Shown here: positions 17,962 through 26,457 of the stretch, piece after piece
Layout of the letters: every line of letters begins with the position of its first letter
Numbering within the stretch: the stretch's first letter is position 1
Origin: Acidobacteriaceae bacterium
Lineage (GTDB): Bacteria; Acidobacteriota; Terriglobia; Bryobacterales; Bryobacteraceae
Direction of reading: 5' to 3'
Length of the DNA stretch: 33,672 nucleotides
Assembly (NCBI GenBank): GCA_019233375.1
Contig: JAFAMM010000131.1
Location: 1-33,672 of the forward strand
Program-made: the position numbers and the translations under genes
The notes under the pieces: generated by a model
The model's database searches: none
Told to the model about the DNA's origin: nothing
What the model saw: the letters and a program-made list of their open reading frames with translations, nothing else

Positions 17962-19092
17962 TCAGCCATTCTGCTGCTCGATTTGGGAGCAGGACTGAAT
18001 GCGACCCTGTGCGTCGAGGACCATGATGCTGTCGCGCCACCGGACCTCCCAGCCAGCATAGGATGCAGCCCAAACCGCAAACGAGTACAGATCCCATGCT
18101 GGCGCCAACCAGCAAAATGCGGCCATTCGGCTCCGCGTTACGAATGCGGACGCAATAAAGGCCGCTAGCATGCGCGTGGCGGCAAGAACCGCCGCCGGAA
18201 CCCACGCCCCCATAGTGAGAGCAAGAAGCAGCCAGACACCGGCATGAGCAATCGGCAGACCCGCGTGGCCGCCAGGCTTCGAGGCCCGAATCGTACGTGC
18301 CCAGCGAAGTTGGTGCATCCATACCCCGGACCAGGAGTCCTGCCCAAGTGAGGTTTCGACCGTATATGTTGAAAGCAGGGCTCGCTTGCCCAGGCTCGTG
18401 AGCCGCTTCGCGAGCTGATAGTCATCGGCAATGTACGCGGCCACCGAGCGGAAGCCGCCGGCCCGTACGAGGTCCGCGGCACGGAACGCGAGTGTCGAGC
18501 CGAAGCCGAATTCGCGAACACCCAGCAACTGTGCCACCAGCGCACTCGGGATAAAATCTGTGGCAATTCCAAGCGACTCCCATGCCGCCGGAGCGGTATG
18601 CGCCATCGCGCGATACGGGCACGTGACCACGCCGATCGAGGAGTGCTCGAGCGGAGAAACAACCTGCGTCAAGTACTCCGGCGTCACTTTGATATCGCTG
18701 TCGTTCACGACCCATACCGGATAGCGCGCATGTTCGCTCAGCCGCATCAGCACTCCCACTTTGCCGTTAGCGGCGGCGTCGGCTCCGGTGATCAGACGAA
18801 CAGGTGCTTCTGGATGCGCGGCACGCAGGCGGTGAATTTCAGCCGCTGCCGGATCACTCTCGTCACGAACACCGAACAGGATTTCAAATTCAGGATATTG
18901 CTGCGCGATCTGCGACGCGAACGCTTCGCGGATGTTAGGATCCATGCCGCGGACCGGCTTGAGAACGGAAACGCCGGGACGGAAATTGGAGGGCCGGTAG
19001 GTCGCCCAACGCGTAAGGTGCCGCAGACCGGCAACAATCGCCAGCAACTGATAGGCAATCGCCGGTGCAAAAATGAGCCAAAACAAGCGCAC
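17962..19092 (-). CDS. hpnI: Hopanoid-associated glycosyltransferase HpnI (ceramide glucosyltransferase-like GT2/GT21)
   Basis: GTG start. GVSVLKPVRGMDPNIREAFASQIAQQYPEFEILFGVRDESDPAAAEIHRL, VVNDSDIKVTPEYL, QLRWARTIRASKPGGHAG; C-terminal TM segments; co-oriented with an HpnJ-like gene. Confidence 0.85.
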   Translation of the reverse strand: MRLFWLIFAPAIAYQLLAIVAGLRHLTRWATYRPSNFRPGVSVLKPVRGMDPNIREAFASQIAQQYPEFEILFGVRDESDPAAAEIHRLRAAHPEAPVRLITGADAAANGKVGVLMRLSEHARYPVWVVNDSDIKVTPEYLTQVVSPLEHSSIGVVTCPYRAMAHTAPAAWESLGIATDFIPSALVAQLLGVREFGFGSTLAFRAADLVRAGGFRSVAAYIADDYQLAKRLTSLGKRALLSTYTVETSLGQDSWSGVWMHQLRWARTIRASKPGGHAGLPIAHAGVWLLLALTMGAWVPAAVLAATRMLAAFIASAFVTRSRMAAFCWLAPAWDLYSFAVWAASYAGWEVRWRDSIMVLDAQGRIQSCSQIEQQNG

Positions 19093-19103
19093 GCTGCGCC
19101 GGA

Positions 19104-19463
19104 TCAGTGGGCAAGCAGCAGAACGCCGCCAAGAACGAGCAGCGCGCCGAAAGCCCGCCGTTTCCCTACCGCTTCTTTCAACACCAGTTTCGCCAGCAAC
19201 GTTTCGAGCACAAAAGTTGCGGCTGACGCCGGCACAGCGAAGCTCAAAGGCGCAATCTGCACGAGCGCCATAAACGCGAAGAAAGAGAATGCCATGCAGA
19301 TCACGGCAAGAATGAGATAGCGGCGGCTCACCAGCATGCGAAGAAGGCGGCCAAGACCCCGTGCATCCACGCTCTGCTCTCCGCTGAGTTTCATTTCATG
19401 ACTCTGCAGCACATCGGCCAGCACAGTCGCGACAACGATGATGGCCAGCAATACCCACTTCAT
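19104..19463 (-). CDS. EamA/SMR-like 4-TM small transporter (second of pair)
   Basis: 119 aa, four hydrophobic segments, FAVPASAATFVLETLLAKLVLKEAVGKRRAFGALLVLGGVLLL; overlaps neighbouring EamA stop/start. Confidence 0.8.
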   Translation of the reverse strand: MKWVLLAIIVVATVLADVLQSHEMKLSGEQSVDARGLGRLLRMLVSRRYLILAVICMAFSFFAFMALVQIAPLSFAVPASAATFVLETLLAKLVLKEAVGKRRAFGALLVLGGVLLLAH

Positions 19464-19915
19464 TAGCAGGACTCCTGCGTCTTAAATTTCGTGCTTCCCA
19501 CCAAGGCGGTTCCGGCAAAGATCAGAAAAATGCCTGACCAGTGAACAGCGCTGATGGTTTCGTGCAGGAACATCTTGCCGAGAACCGCAGCCATGACGTA
19601 CGCCGTCCCAGTAACAGGCAAAACGAAACTCAGATCTGCCCAGCTTAAAAGCGCCATGCGAGTCAGCATCCACAAAACGAGCAGCACGATCCCGAGTTCG
19701 ACAAAAGGATTCGCCATGGCAGCCAAATACTCGAGCGGGTTCGTTCGGACCGTTGAGCTGTGCCGCATGCCCCAGGCGAGCGCCAGGTCGCCGAACGAAT
19801 TCAGCGACACGACCACCAACACCAAAACCAACGTTTTCAGCCTTGCGGCCCGTTCGCACAACGGCGAGCCAGGCTCGCCGACCAGGCCGGCGGCGAGGTC
19901 CGCGTGAACCGGCAA
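19463..19915 (-). CDS. EamA/SMR-like 4-TM small transporter (first of pair); start uncertain
   Basis: TTG start at 19915 abuts the hpnJ stop (19916-19918); hydrophobic part begins LKTLVLVLVVVSLNSFGDLALAWGM; WADLSFVLPVTGTAYVMAAVLGKMFLHETISAVHWSGIFLIFAG is EamA-like. Confidence 0.75.
   Translation of the reverse strand: MPVHADLAAGLVGEPGSPLCERAARLKTLVLVLVVVSLNSFGDLALAWGMRHSSTVRTNPLEYLAAMANPFVELGIVLLVLWMLTRMALLSWADLSFVLPVTGTAYVMAAVLGKMFLHETISAVHWSGIFLIFAGTALVGSTKFKTQESC
19862..19897. repeat. Three-arm inverted repeat at the hpnJ-eamA junction (mutually exclusive hairpins)
   Basis: CGGCGAGCC-A-GGCTCGCCG (19862-19880, perfect 9-bp arms) followed by CGGCGAG (19891-19897), which is also complementary to CTCGCCG (19874-19880). 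Confidence 0.6.
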
Positions 19916-21388
19916 TTAGTCTCCCGAACTCAGCACGGCCGGCTGCTGGCTCTTCTGATCTTTTTGTTCCCTTACGAACTGCTTGCGTTTCGAGCGGAGG
20001 GAAAGATACTCGCGCGCCTCTTTATAGAGCCGCCGGCGCTCGCTGTTATCAAACATTGCCTTACCGATCAGGCGAAGAGCGACCTTCGGACGGAAATAAA
20101 ACTCGCCATAGAAACGCTCAACCCAGTCGACGAGCTCGGCCCGGTCCAGCCCCGGATACTGATAGTTCGGAAGCTGGTGCCCGGCCTCGTCGGTCATGAT
20201 CTCATCTATGGTGATCAGACCGTTCTTTTTGACATGGTCATAGAATTCCGTACCCGGGAACGGATGTCCGATGGAGACCTGTATCGTTTCGACGTCAAGT
20301 TCCTTGGCAAAATCAATGCTCTTGCGAATGGTTTCGCGTGTCTCGCCGGGAAGGCCGACGATGAAGTCGCCGTGAATCGTCAAACCTAGCTTCTTGCAGT
20401 TGGCGGTGAAACGGCGCGCCATGTCGATCGTGGCGCCTTTCTTGATGTTCTTGAGGATCTGCTGATCGCCTGATTCGTAGCCGACAATGAGCAGGCGGCA
20501 ACCGGCATCCTTCATCGCCTTCAACGTGTCATAGTCGGTAGTGACGCGCGACGTACAGCTCCAGGTGAAGTTCAGCTTTTTGAGCTTCGCGCAAAGCTCA
20601 ATGGTACGGGCTTTCTGATAATTGAACGTATCGTCGTCGAAAAAGATTTCTTTGAGACCGGAAAAATTCTCTAGCGCCCAACGGCATTCGTTTACTATGT
20701 CGTCCGATGAACGAAGGCGCCAGCGATGCCCGGAATGGGTCTGCGGCCAGAGACAGAACGTGCATTGCGCCGGGCATCCGCGCGTCGTGTAGAAAGCAAT
20801 ATACGGATTCAGCAGAAACGGCACGTTGTAGCGGCGAAAATCCAGATCTCGCTTATAGACTTTCGTCACCCACGGCAGAGCGTCCAGATCCTCAATCACA
20901 GGCGCTTCCGGATTGTGCTGGAAGCCGCCGTTCTTGCGGAACACAACGCTCGGCACCTCTTCAAGCGGTTTCCCCATAGCGAAGTCACGGATCGAATAAT
21001 CGAACTCGCGTTTCACCACGAAATCGATCGCTGATGATGCGCGCAGGCTTTTTTCCGGCTCAATCGTGACCGGCGGACCCACAAACGCCACCTTCAGTTT
21101 TGGGTTTACGTCCTTCATCATCTCGGCGATTTTCACGTCAACATTGAAACCGGGCGTTGATGTGAAGAGCACGAGCAGTTCAAAATCGGACGCCATCGCC
21201 ACCGTTTGCTCGATGGAAATCTTGTGCGGCGGCGCGTCTACGACTTTGCTATCAGGGATGAGCCCGGCAGGATAGCAAATCCAGACCGGGTACCAATAAG
21301 ATTCGATCTCGCGAGCGGCCGGCCAGCGCGAACCGGCTCCGCCGTCAAACCCCTCAAAAGAAGGGGGATTTAAAAAAAGCGTTCTCAT
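19916..21388 (-). CDS. hpnJ: Hopanoid-associated radical SAM protein HpnJ (B12-binding-like N-terminus)
   Basis: MRTLFLNPPSFEGFDGGAGSRWPAAREIESYWYPVWICYPAGLI; radical SAM motif FYTTRGCPAQCTFCLWPQ (CxxxCxxC); IHGDFIVGLPGETRETI. Confidence 0.9.
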   Translation of the reverse strand: MRTLFLNPPSFEGFDGGAGSRWPAAREIESYWYPVWICYPAGLIPDSKVVDAPPHKISIEQTVAMASDFELLVLFTSTPGFNVDVKIAEMMKDVNPKLKVAFVGPPVTIEPEKSLRASSAIDFVVKREFDYSIRDFAMGKPLEEVPSVVFRKNGGFQHNPEAPVIEDLDALPWVTKVYKRDLDFRRYNVPFLLNPYIAFYTTRGCPAQCTFCLWPQTHSGHRWRLRSSDDIVNECRWALENFSGLKEIFFDDDTFNYQKARTIELCAKLKKLNFTWSCTSRVTTDYDTLKAMKDAGCRLLIVGYESGDQQILKNIKKGATIDMARRFTANCKKLGLTIHGDFIVGLPGETRETIRKSIDFAKELDVETIQVSIGHPFPGTEFYDHVKKNGLITIDEIMTDEAGHQLPNYQYPGLDRAELVDWVERFYGEFYFRPKVALRLIGKAMFDNSERRRLYKEAREYLSLRSKRKQFVREQKDQKSQQPAVLSSGD

Positions 21389-21510
21389 GGACTCCCTTGG
21401 GCTTTAACTTCTAGGTTACTTTGTTACACTCACCGCACTCAAGCGCGTGGGGCCGGGCGGAATCCAGCGGGATTGTGAAGCGGGCAGATGCACTCAGTGG
21501 ATGCGGGCCC

Positions 21511-22332
21511 TTACTCAGAGGCTTCGGCTACAGTTGCCGGCGCGCTCTTTCCCGTGTCTTCATCAGAGCCAGGTGCAAAATTTGAGTATTCTACGCTGAG
21601 TTCGACCCTGCCAACAATACGGGCTTCTATCGTGCTGGTTAGATATTCGGGTACGGACATGCCCTGCTCGATATTGTAGCCACGCTCGAAATTCACTCTC
21701 TTCATGACGAGGCTCGGGCTCTTCACGAGTCGCCCTTTTTCGAGGATGGGCAGGCACGTCTCTGCATCGAGCCAAAGTTCGCCTTTGAATAAGCCAACAC
21801 GCTTCTTCCTGGGCGTAACCTCAAACACATAAACACTCGGACCCATGTTCGCGTCGCGTTGTCCTTTGAATCTGAACTTGTAATTCGCGGGAACAATAGC
21901 CATCTGGTCCTCCTGGCGGACGCCTTGGTCCATTTGCAGGTAACGGGCGATCACCTCGCGCTTAACCGTATCGTCACCCTGGAATGAGAGAACGCGATAT
22001 GTGCTGTGGCCTACTCTGGATATCTGTTTGAGCACCCGCATATGGCCTCGCTTTTGAAGTCTCGGAAGCGAGGCACTGATATCCATTTGCACGGATCCGC
22101 TGGAAGTCCGGGCGTCCGGGTTTCGAGCAGCGGCGACGTATTTATCAAGAATGCTGGCCGCGAACTCTGGCGAAGCGCTATACCCGTTAATCCCGTTTTC
22201 GCAGAATGCAACCGAAGACAGAGATAACGTAAGCGCAATAAGCAGTGAAAATAAAGTTTTCAAGTGAATTTGAGACAAACGGCGACATTCCTGACGAAAG
22301 CACATATCCGGAAGCGGCGTTACGAATCGCAT
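21511..22332 (-). CDS. Secreted/periplasmic protein, possible LolA-like outer-membrane lipoprotein-sorting fold
   Basis: 273-aa ORF with internal signal peptide LKTLFSLLIALTLSLSSVAFCE (start may be internal); YKFRFKGQRDANMGPSVYVFEVTPRKKRVGLFKGELWLDAETCLPILEKG resembles LolA/DUF-type folds. Confidence 0.6.
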   Translation of the reverse strand: MRFVTPLPDMCFRQECRRLSQIHLKTLFSLLIALTLSLSSVAFCENGINGYSASPEFAASILDKYVAAARNPDARTSSGSVQMDISASLPRLQKRGHMRVLKQISRVGHSTYRVLSFQGDDTVKREVIARYLQMDQGVRQEDQMAIVPANYKFRFKGQRDANMGPSVYVFEVTPRKKRVGLFKGELWLDAETCLPILEKGRLVKSPSLVMKRVNFERGYNIEQGMSVPEYLTSTIEARIVGRVELSVEYSNFAPGSDEDTGKSAPATVAEASE

Positions 22333-22511
22333 CGCAGATTACACGCGTTTCGTACTTGGCTTCCCTTGAACTTCCAATGGCTTAGATGTTCGGGAGGCCG
22401 CTCAAAGTTGCAAACTCGCCTGCGGCTGCGGCCATGAGCGCCGAGGCCGGTGCAATAGTATGGATTGATGCACTGAGCCGGGCTGCAATTGAGCGCCGGA
22501 ACTGAACTCCT

Positions 22512-23222
22512 ATGCGCCGCGATTACCACAACTGGTACAGCACCCGGCTGGGTCACAACATGGAAATGCTCGTCCATGGGCACGCCGGAACTCCCGTGCT
22601 TGTCTTCCCGTCCTCCCGCGGAAAGTTTTTCGAATACGAAAACACGGGCATGGTTCACGCGGTCTCGGGGAAAATCGATGCCGGACAACTGCAGCTGTTT
22701 TGTGTCGACAGCATCGATGGCGAAAGCTGGTACAACCGCAGCATCCATCCTCATGATCGCGTGATGCGGCACATAGCTTTCGAGAACTACATTCTTTATG
22801 AAGTCATTCCGCTCATTAAAGGCGTGAATGGGGCGCAGCAGATTACGACGACGGGCTGCAGCTTGGGCGCATACCATGCGTTCAACTTTGCACTTCGCCA
22901 TCCAGACGTCGTCTGGGCCTGTATCGCAATGAGCGGCTCCTTCGACATGCGCTCCTTTATGAATGGCTACTACGACCAGGACTTCTACTTCAATAACCCG
23001 GTGGATTACATTCCGAACATCAATGATCCGTGGTTTCTGGATCGCTACCGCCAGATGAAAATTGTGCTGGCTGCCGGTGATTGGGATATCTGCCTCGGAG
23101 ACAACTTCAACATGGCTCACCTTCTCGGCAGCAAGGGAATACCACACTGGCTGGATGTCTGGACCGGAGGAGAACGCCACGACTGGCCGTTATGGCAGAG
23201 GATGGCGGTAAAATTCTTCTAA
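22512..23222 (+). CDS. Alpha/beta-hydrolase esterase (esterase D / tributyrin-esterase-like)
   Basis: TPVLVFPSSRGKFFEYENTGMV; nucleophile elbow TTTGCSLGAYHAFNFALRHPDVV; catalytic Asp/His candidates AAGDWDICLGDN and GGERHDWPLW. Confidence 0.83.
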   Translation: MRRDYHNWYSTRLGHNMEMLVHGHAGTPVLVFPSSRGKFFEYENTGMVHAVSGKIDAGQLQLFCVDSIDGESWYNRSIHPHDRVMRHIAFENYILYEVIPLIKGVNGAQQITTTGCSLGAYHAFNFALRHPDVVWACIAMSGSFDMRSFMNGYYDQDFYFNNPVDYIPNINDPWFLDRYRQMKIVLAAGDWDICLGDNFNMAHLLGSKGIPHWLDVWTGGERHDWPLWQRMAVKFF

Positions 23223-23284
23223 CCCTGCGCGGGGAAATTTCTAGCGGCGCAACGGCGCACCTGGCCGTTCAAGAAGGAGAGCGG

Positions 23285-24247
23285 ATGAAGAAAATCGGGG
23301 TGATCTATGGGATGGAGAATACGTTCCCATCCGCCCTGGTGGAGCGAATCAATAACAAGAAGCTCCCGGACGTGACGGCCGAGCACATCCGCATCGGGGC
23401 CGTGAAGATGGCCGAGCCGAGTGGTTACAAGGTAATCGTCGATCGGATTTCACACGATATCGATTTCTATCGCGCCTATCTGAAAAACGCAGTCCTGACG
23501 GGAACGTTTGTTATCAACAATCCTTTCTGGTGGTCGGCCGACGACAAATTCTTCAACTACTCGCTGGCGAGCAAAATCGGTGTGGCGGTACCGAAGACTG
23601 TGGTCCTACCCCACAAAATGCATCCGCCCGGAACCAGCGTGCAGTCGATGCGCAACCTGGCATTCCCTCTTAATTGGGACGAAGTGTTCGACTACATCGG
23701 ATTCCCCGCCTTCCTGAAGCCCTTCAGTGGCGGCGGCTGGAAGCATGTCTTCAAGGTAAATAGCCGTGATGAATTCTTCGAGGCTTATGATCAGACCGGC
23801 ATGCTCTGCATGACTCTGCAGTCGGCCGTCGAATTCACGGACTACTTCCGCTGCTACGTGGTAGGGCAGGAGAAGGTTCGGGTGATGAAGTACGATCCGA
23901 AACAGCCCCACCATTTGCGCTACGTGCGCGACGAAGATCCGAGCGCTCATCATCTTTACCAGCGCGTGGTAAAGGACTGCGTTACGTTATGCCGGGCGCT
24001 TGGCTATGACTTCAACACGGTTGAGTTTGCGGTTCAAGACGGAATTCCGTACGCGATTGACTTCTTGAATCCGGCCCCTGACGCCGACGTTCACTCCGTT
24101 GGAGAGGCGAATTTTGAGTGGGTGGTGGAAAACGTGGCGCAGCTCGCGATCGAAAAGGCGCGCAGCGAGGAGCAGCCGCGAACAGAATACCGCTGGAATT
24201 CCTTCTTGAACGGAGCGCGCGAGCACGCCGCCATGGCGGTGCGGTAG
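23285..24247 (+). CDS. ATP-grasp ligase-like protein (RimK/D-Ala-D-Ala ligase-type fold)
   Basis: ORF 23081..24247; ATG at 23285 preceded by AAGAAGGAGAGCGG. FPAFLKPFSGGGWKHVFKV (ATP-binding Lys/Gly-rich) and FNTVEFAVQDGIPYAIDFLNPAPD (ATP-grasp metal-site-like E/D-x-N). Confidence 0.8.
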   Translation: MKKIGVIYGMENTFPSALVERINNKKLPDVTAEHIRIGAVKMAEPSGYKVIVDRISHDIDFYRAYLKNAVLTGTFVINNPFWWSADDKFFNYSLASKIGVAVPKTVVLPHKMHPPGTSVQSMRNLAFPLNWDEVFDYIGFPAFLKPFSGGGWKHVFKVNSRDEFFEAYDQTGMLCMTLQSAVEFTDYFRCYVVGQEKVRVMKYDPKQPHHLRYVRDEDPSAHHLYQRVVKDCVTLCRALGYDFNTVEFAVQDGIPYAIDFLNPAPDADVHSVGEANFEWVVENVAQLAIEKARSEEQPRTEYRWNSFLNGAREHAAMAVR

Positions 24248-24287
24248 CCGTGTTGAAGCAATCGGGGCGAAACGTAGAGGTGATGCC

Positions 24288-25427
24288 ATGAGACCTAGCC
24301 TGACGTTAGGGATCGAAGAAGAGTATCAGGTTGTCGATCCTGTCACGCGCGATCTGCGCTCTCACATTGATGCGGAGATCATCTCGAAAGGAAAAACGCT
24401 GCTAAAGGAAGCAGTGAAAGCCGAGATGCACCAATCGGTTGTAGAGGTGGGCACGGGCATCTGCCAGGACATTGGCGAGGCCGGACGGCAGATCAAGTGT
24501 CTTAGACTACAGATCTGCGATTTGGCGAAACAGAATGGCCTGCGTCTTGCGGCTGCGGGTACGCACCCGTTCGCGGACTGGCGCAAGCAGGACATTTATC
24601 CCGACGAGCGCTATCAAATCATCGTTCAGGATTTGAAGATCGTCGCCAGGGCAAATCTCATCTTCGGCCTACACGTGCATGTTGGAGTGGAAGATCGCGA
24701 GACCGCGATTCATTTGATGAATGCCGCCCGCTACTTCCTGCCCCACATTCTCGCGCTCTCGACCAACTCGCCGTTCTGGCTCGGGATGGACACGGGACTG
24801 AAATCGTATCGCTGCAAAGTGTTCGACAAATTTCCGCGAACGAATATTCCAGACTACTTCCCCAGCTACGGCGAGTATCAGAATTTCGTTAACCTGTTGG
24901 TGAAAACTAACTGCATCGATAATGCCAAGAAGATCTGGTGGGATATCCGGCCGCACCCGAACTTCCCGACGCTCGAGTTCCGAATCTGCGATGTTCCCAT
25001 GCGGGCGGACGAGACGATCGCGATTACCGCTCTGATTCAAGCCACCATTGCGAAACTCTACAAGCTGCACGCCGCGAATCAGGGATTCCGGCTGTACCGG
25101 CGAGCTTTAATCATGGAAAACAAGTGGCGTGCGGCGCGCTACGGAATTGACGGCAAAATCATTGATTTCGGTAAGCAGACGGAAGTGCCCGTCCGCGATT
25201 TGATCTACGAGTACCTGGATTTCGTCGAAGACGTAGTGGATGAGCTGGGGTCGCGCAACGAAATCAACTACATACACCGTATCCTGGAGCATGGCACGGG
25301 AGCCGACCGGCAATTAAGAATCTTCCAGGAGACGGGAGATCTAACAAAAGTGGTGGATTACATAGTCTATGAGACAGAGGCCGGCCTCTCGAGGGAACTC
25401 GTCGAAGCCGGCGCAGCCCGACAATGA
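24288..25427 (+). CDS. YbdK/GCS2-family carboxylate-amine ligase (glutamate-cysteine ligase-like, COG2170)
   Basis: N-terminal LTLGIEEEYQVVDPVTRDLRSHIDAEI, MHQSVVEVGTGIC, RLAAAGTHPFADWRKQ, GLHVHVGVEDRETAI, WWDIRPHPNFPTLEFRICDVPMRADET are hallmarks of the family. Confidence 0.93.
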   Translation: MRPSLTLGIEEEYQVVDPVTRDLRSHIDAEIISKGKTLLKEAVKAEMHQSVVEVGTGICQDIGEAGRQIKCLRLQICDLAKQNGLRLAAAGTHPFADWRKQDIYPDERYQIIVQDLKIVARANLIFGLHVHVGVEDRETAIHLMNAARYFLPHILALSTNSPFWLGMDTGLKSYRCKVFDKFPRTNIPDYFPSYGEYQNFVNLLVKTNCIDNAKKIWWDIRPHPNFPTLEFRICDVPMRADETIAITALIQATIAKLYKLHAANQGFRLYRRALIMENKWRAARYGIDGKIIDFGKQTEVPVRDLIYEYLDFVEDVVDELGSRNEINYIHRILEHGTGADRQLRIFQETGDLTKVVDYIVYETEAGLSRELVEAGAARQ

Positions 25428-26446
25428 CATCCAATTCGACTAACAGTAGATCGTTCGATCCCGAACTTATCCCAGGCGCGCATAACGCCATTTTTGTGTG
25501 CCTTAAGGTGCAACCGGCCGAGAAGGTGACCCTGATCACAGATCATGCCTGTGAGGAGATCGCAGCCAGTCTGGCGGACCAGCTCGACCGTACCGGCTGC
25601 CGGTATGGCGTTTATGTGCTGGAAAATCTTGCGCCGCGTCCGCTGACGAATATGCCCCGGGAGATCCTCGACGACATGGAATCGAGCCAGGTCAGCATCT
25701 TCGCCGTGCAGGCGCAGCCCGATGAACTGAAGACGCGCATGCAGATGTGCGAGGTGGTGAACCGCAAGAAGCTGCGCCACGCTCACATGGTCAACATCGA
25801 GAAGCGAATCATGCTGAACGGCATGCGGGCGGATTTCAATGAGGTCGACGAGTTGACGCTGCGCGTAATGAACATCGTCAACAAGGCCAAGCGTATTCGA
25901 GCGGTAACTCCGGCCGGAACAGATATAGTTGCTGAACTCTCGCCCGAGTACAACTGGATCAAAACCAGCGGCATCATCAGCCGCGATAAATGGGGCAATC
26001 TGCCGGGCGGCGAGACTTTCACGGCGCCGCTCGAAGTAAATGGCACCTTCGTAGTGGATGGCGTGGTCGGCGATTACCTCTGCGCGAAATTCGGAGATCT
26101 GAAGAACAATCCGCTGATGTTGAAAGTGGAACGAAACCGCCTGACCGGAGTCTCTTGCTCCAATCAGGATCTTCGGGACGAGTTCTGGAACTACACCCAT
26201 CGCGATGCGAACAGCGACCGTGTGGGCGAATTCGCGATCGGAACCAATATCGCTTGCACCGAGGTGGTCGGCAACATTCTGCAGGACGAGAAGATTCCAG
26301 GCGTACACATGGCATTTGGCGACCCCTACGGCGCGCACACGGGGGCGCCCTGGAGTTCGACCACTCACATCGACGTGGTCGGCAGAAATTTTGATATCTG
26401 GGCCGACGAGCGCCAGATTATGCGAAGCGGCCACTTCATCGTATAA
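25424..26446 (+). CDS. M29-like aminopeptidase (leucyl aminopeptidase family)
   Basis: 4-nt overlap with the upstream gene (ATGA). GTDIVAEL, GGETFTAPLEVNGTFVVDG, GEFAIGTN, DEKIPGVHMAFGDPYG, STTHIDVV match M29-type metal-binding regions. Confidence 0.78.
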   Translation: MTSNSTNSRSFDPELIPGAHNAIFVCLKVQPAEKVTLITDHACEEIAASLADQLDRTGCRYGVYVLENLAPRPLTNMPREILDDMESSQVSIFAVQAQPDELKTRMQMCEVVNRKKLRHAHMVNIEKRIMLNGMRADFNEVDELTLRVMNIVNKAKRIRAVTPAGTDIVAELSPEYNWIKTSGIISRDKWGNLPGGETFTAPLEVNGTFVVDGVVGDYLCAKFGDLKNNPLMLKVERNRLTGVSCSNQDLRDEFWNYTHRDANSDRVGEFAIGTNIACTEVVGNILQDEKIPGVHMAFGDPYGAHTGAPWSSTTHIDVVGRNFDIWADERQIMRSGHFIV

Positions 26447-26457
26447 AGAACCGCCGC

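Noticed and set aside
22320-23180. 286-aa minus-strand ORF
   Set aside because: Antisense to the esterase, which has a clear nucleophile elbow; considered a shadow ORF.
25367-26434. 355-aa minus-strand ORF
   Set aside because: Antisense to the M29-like aminopeptidase and part of its neighbour; no recognisable motifs.
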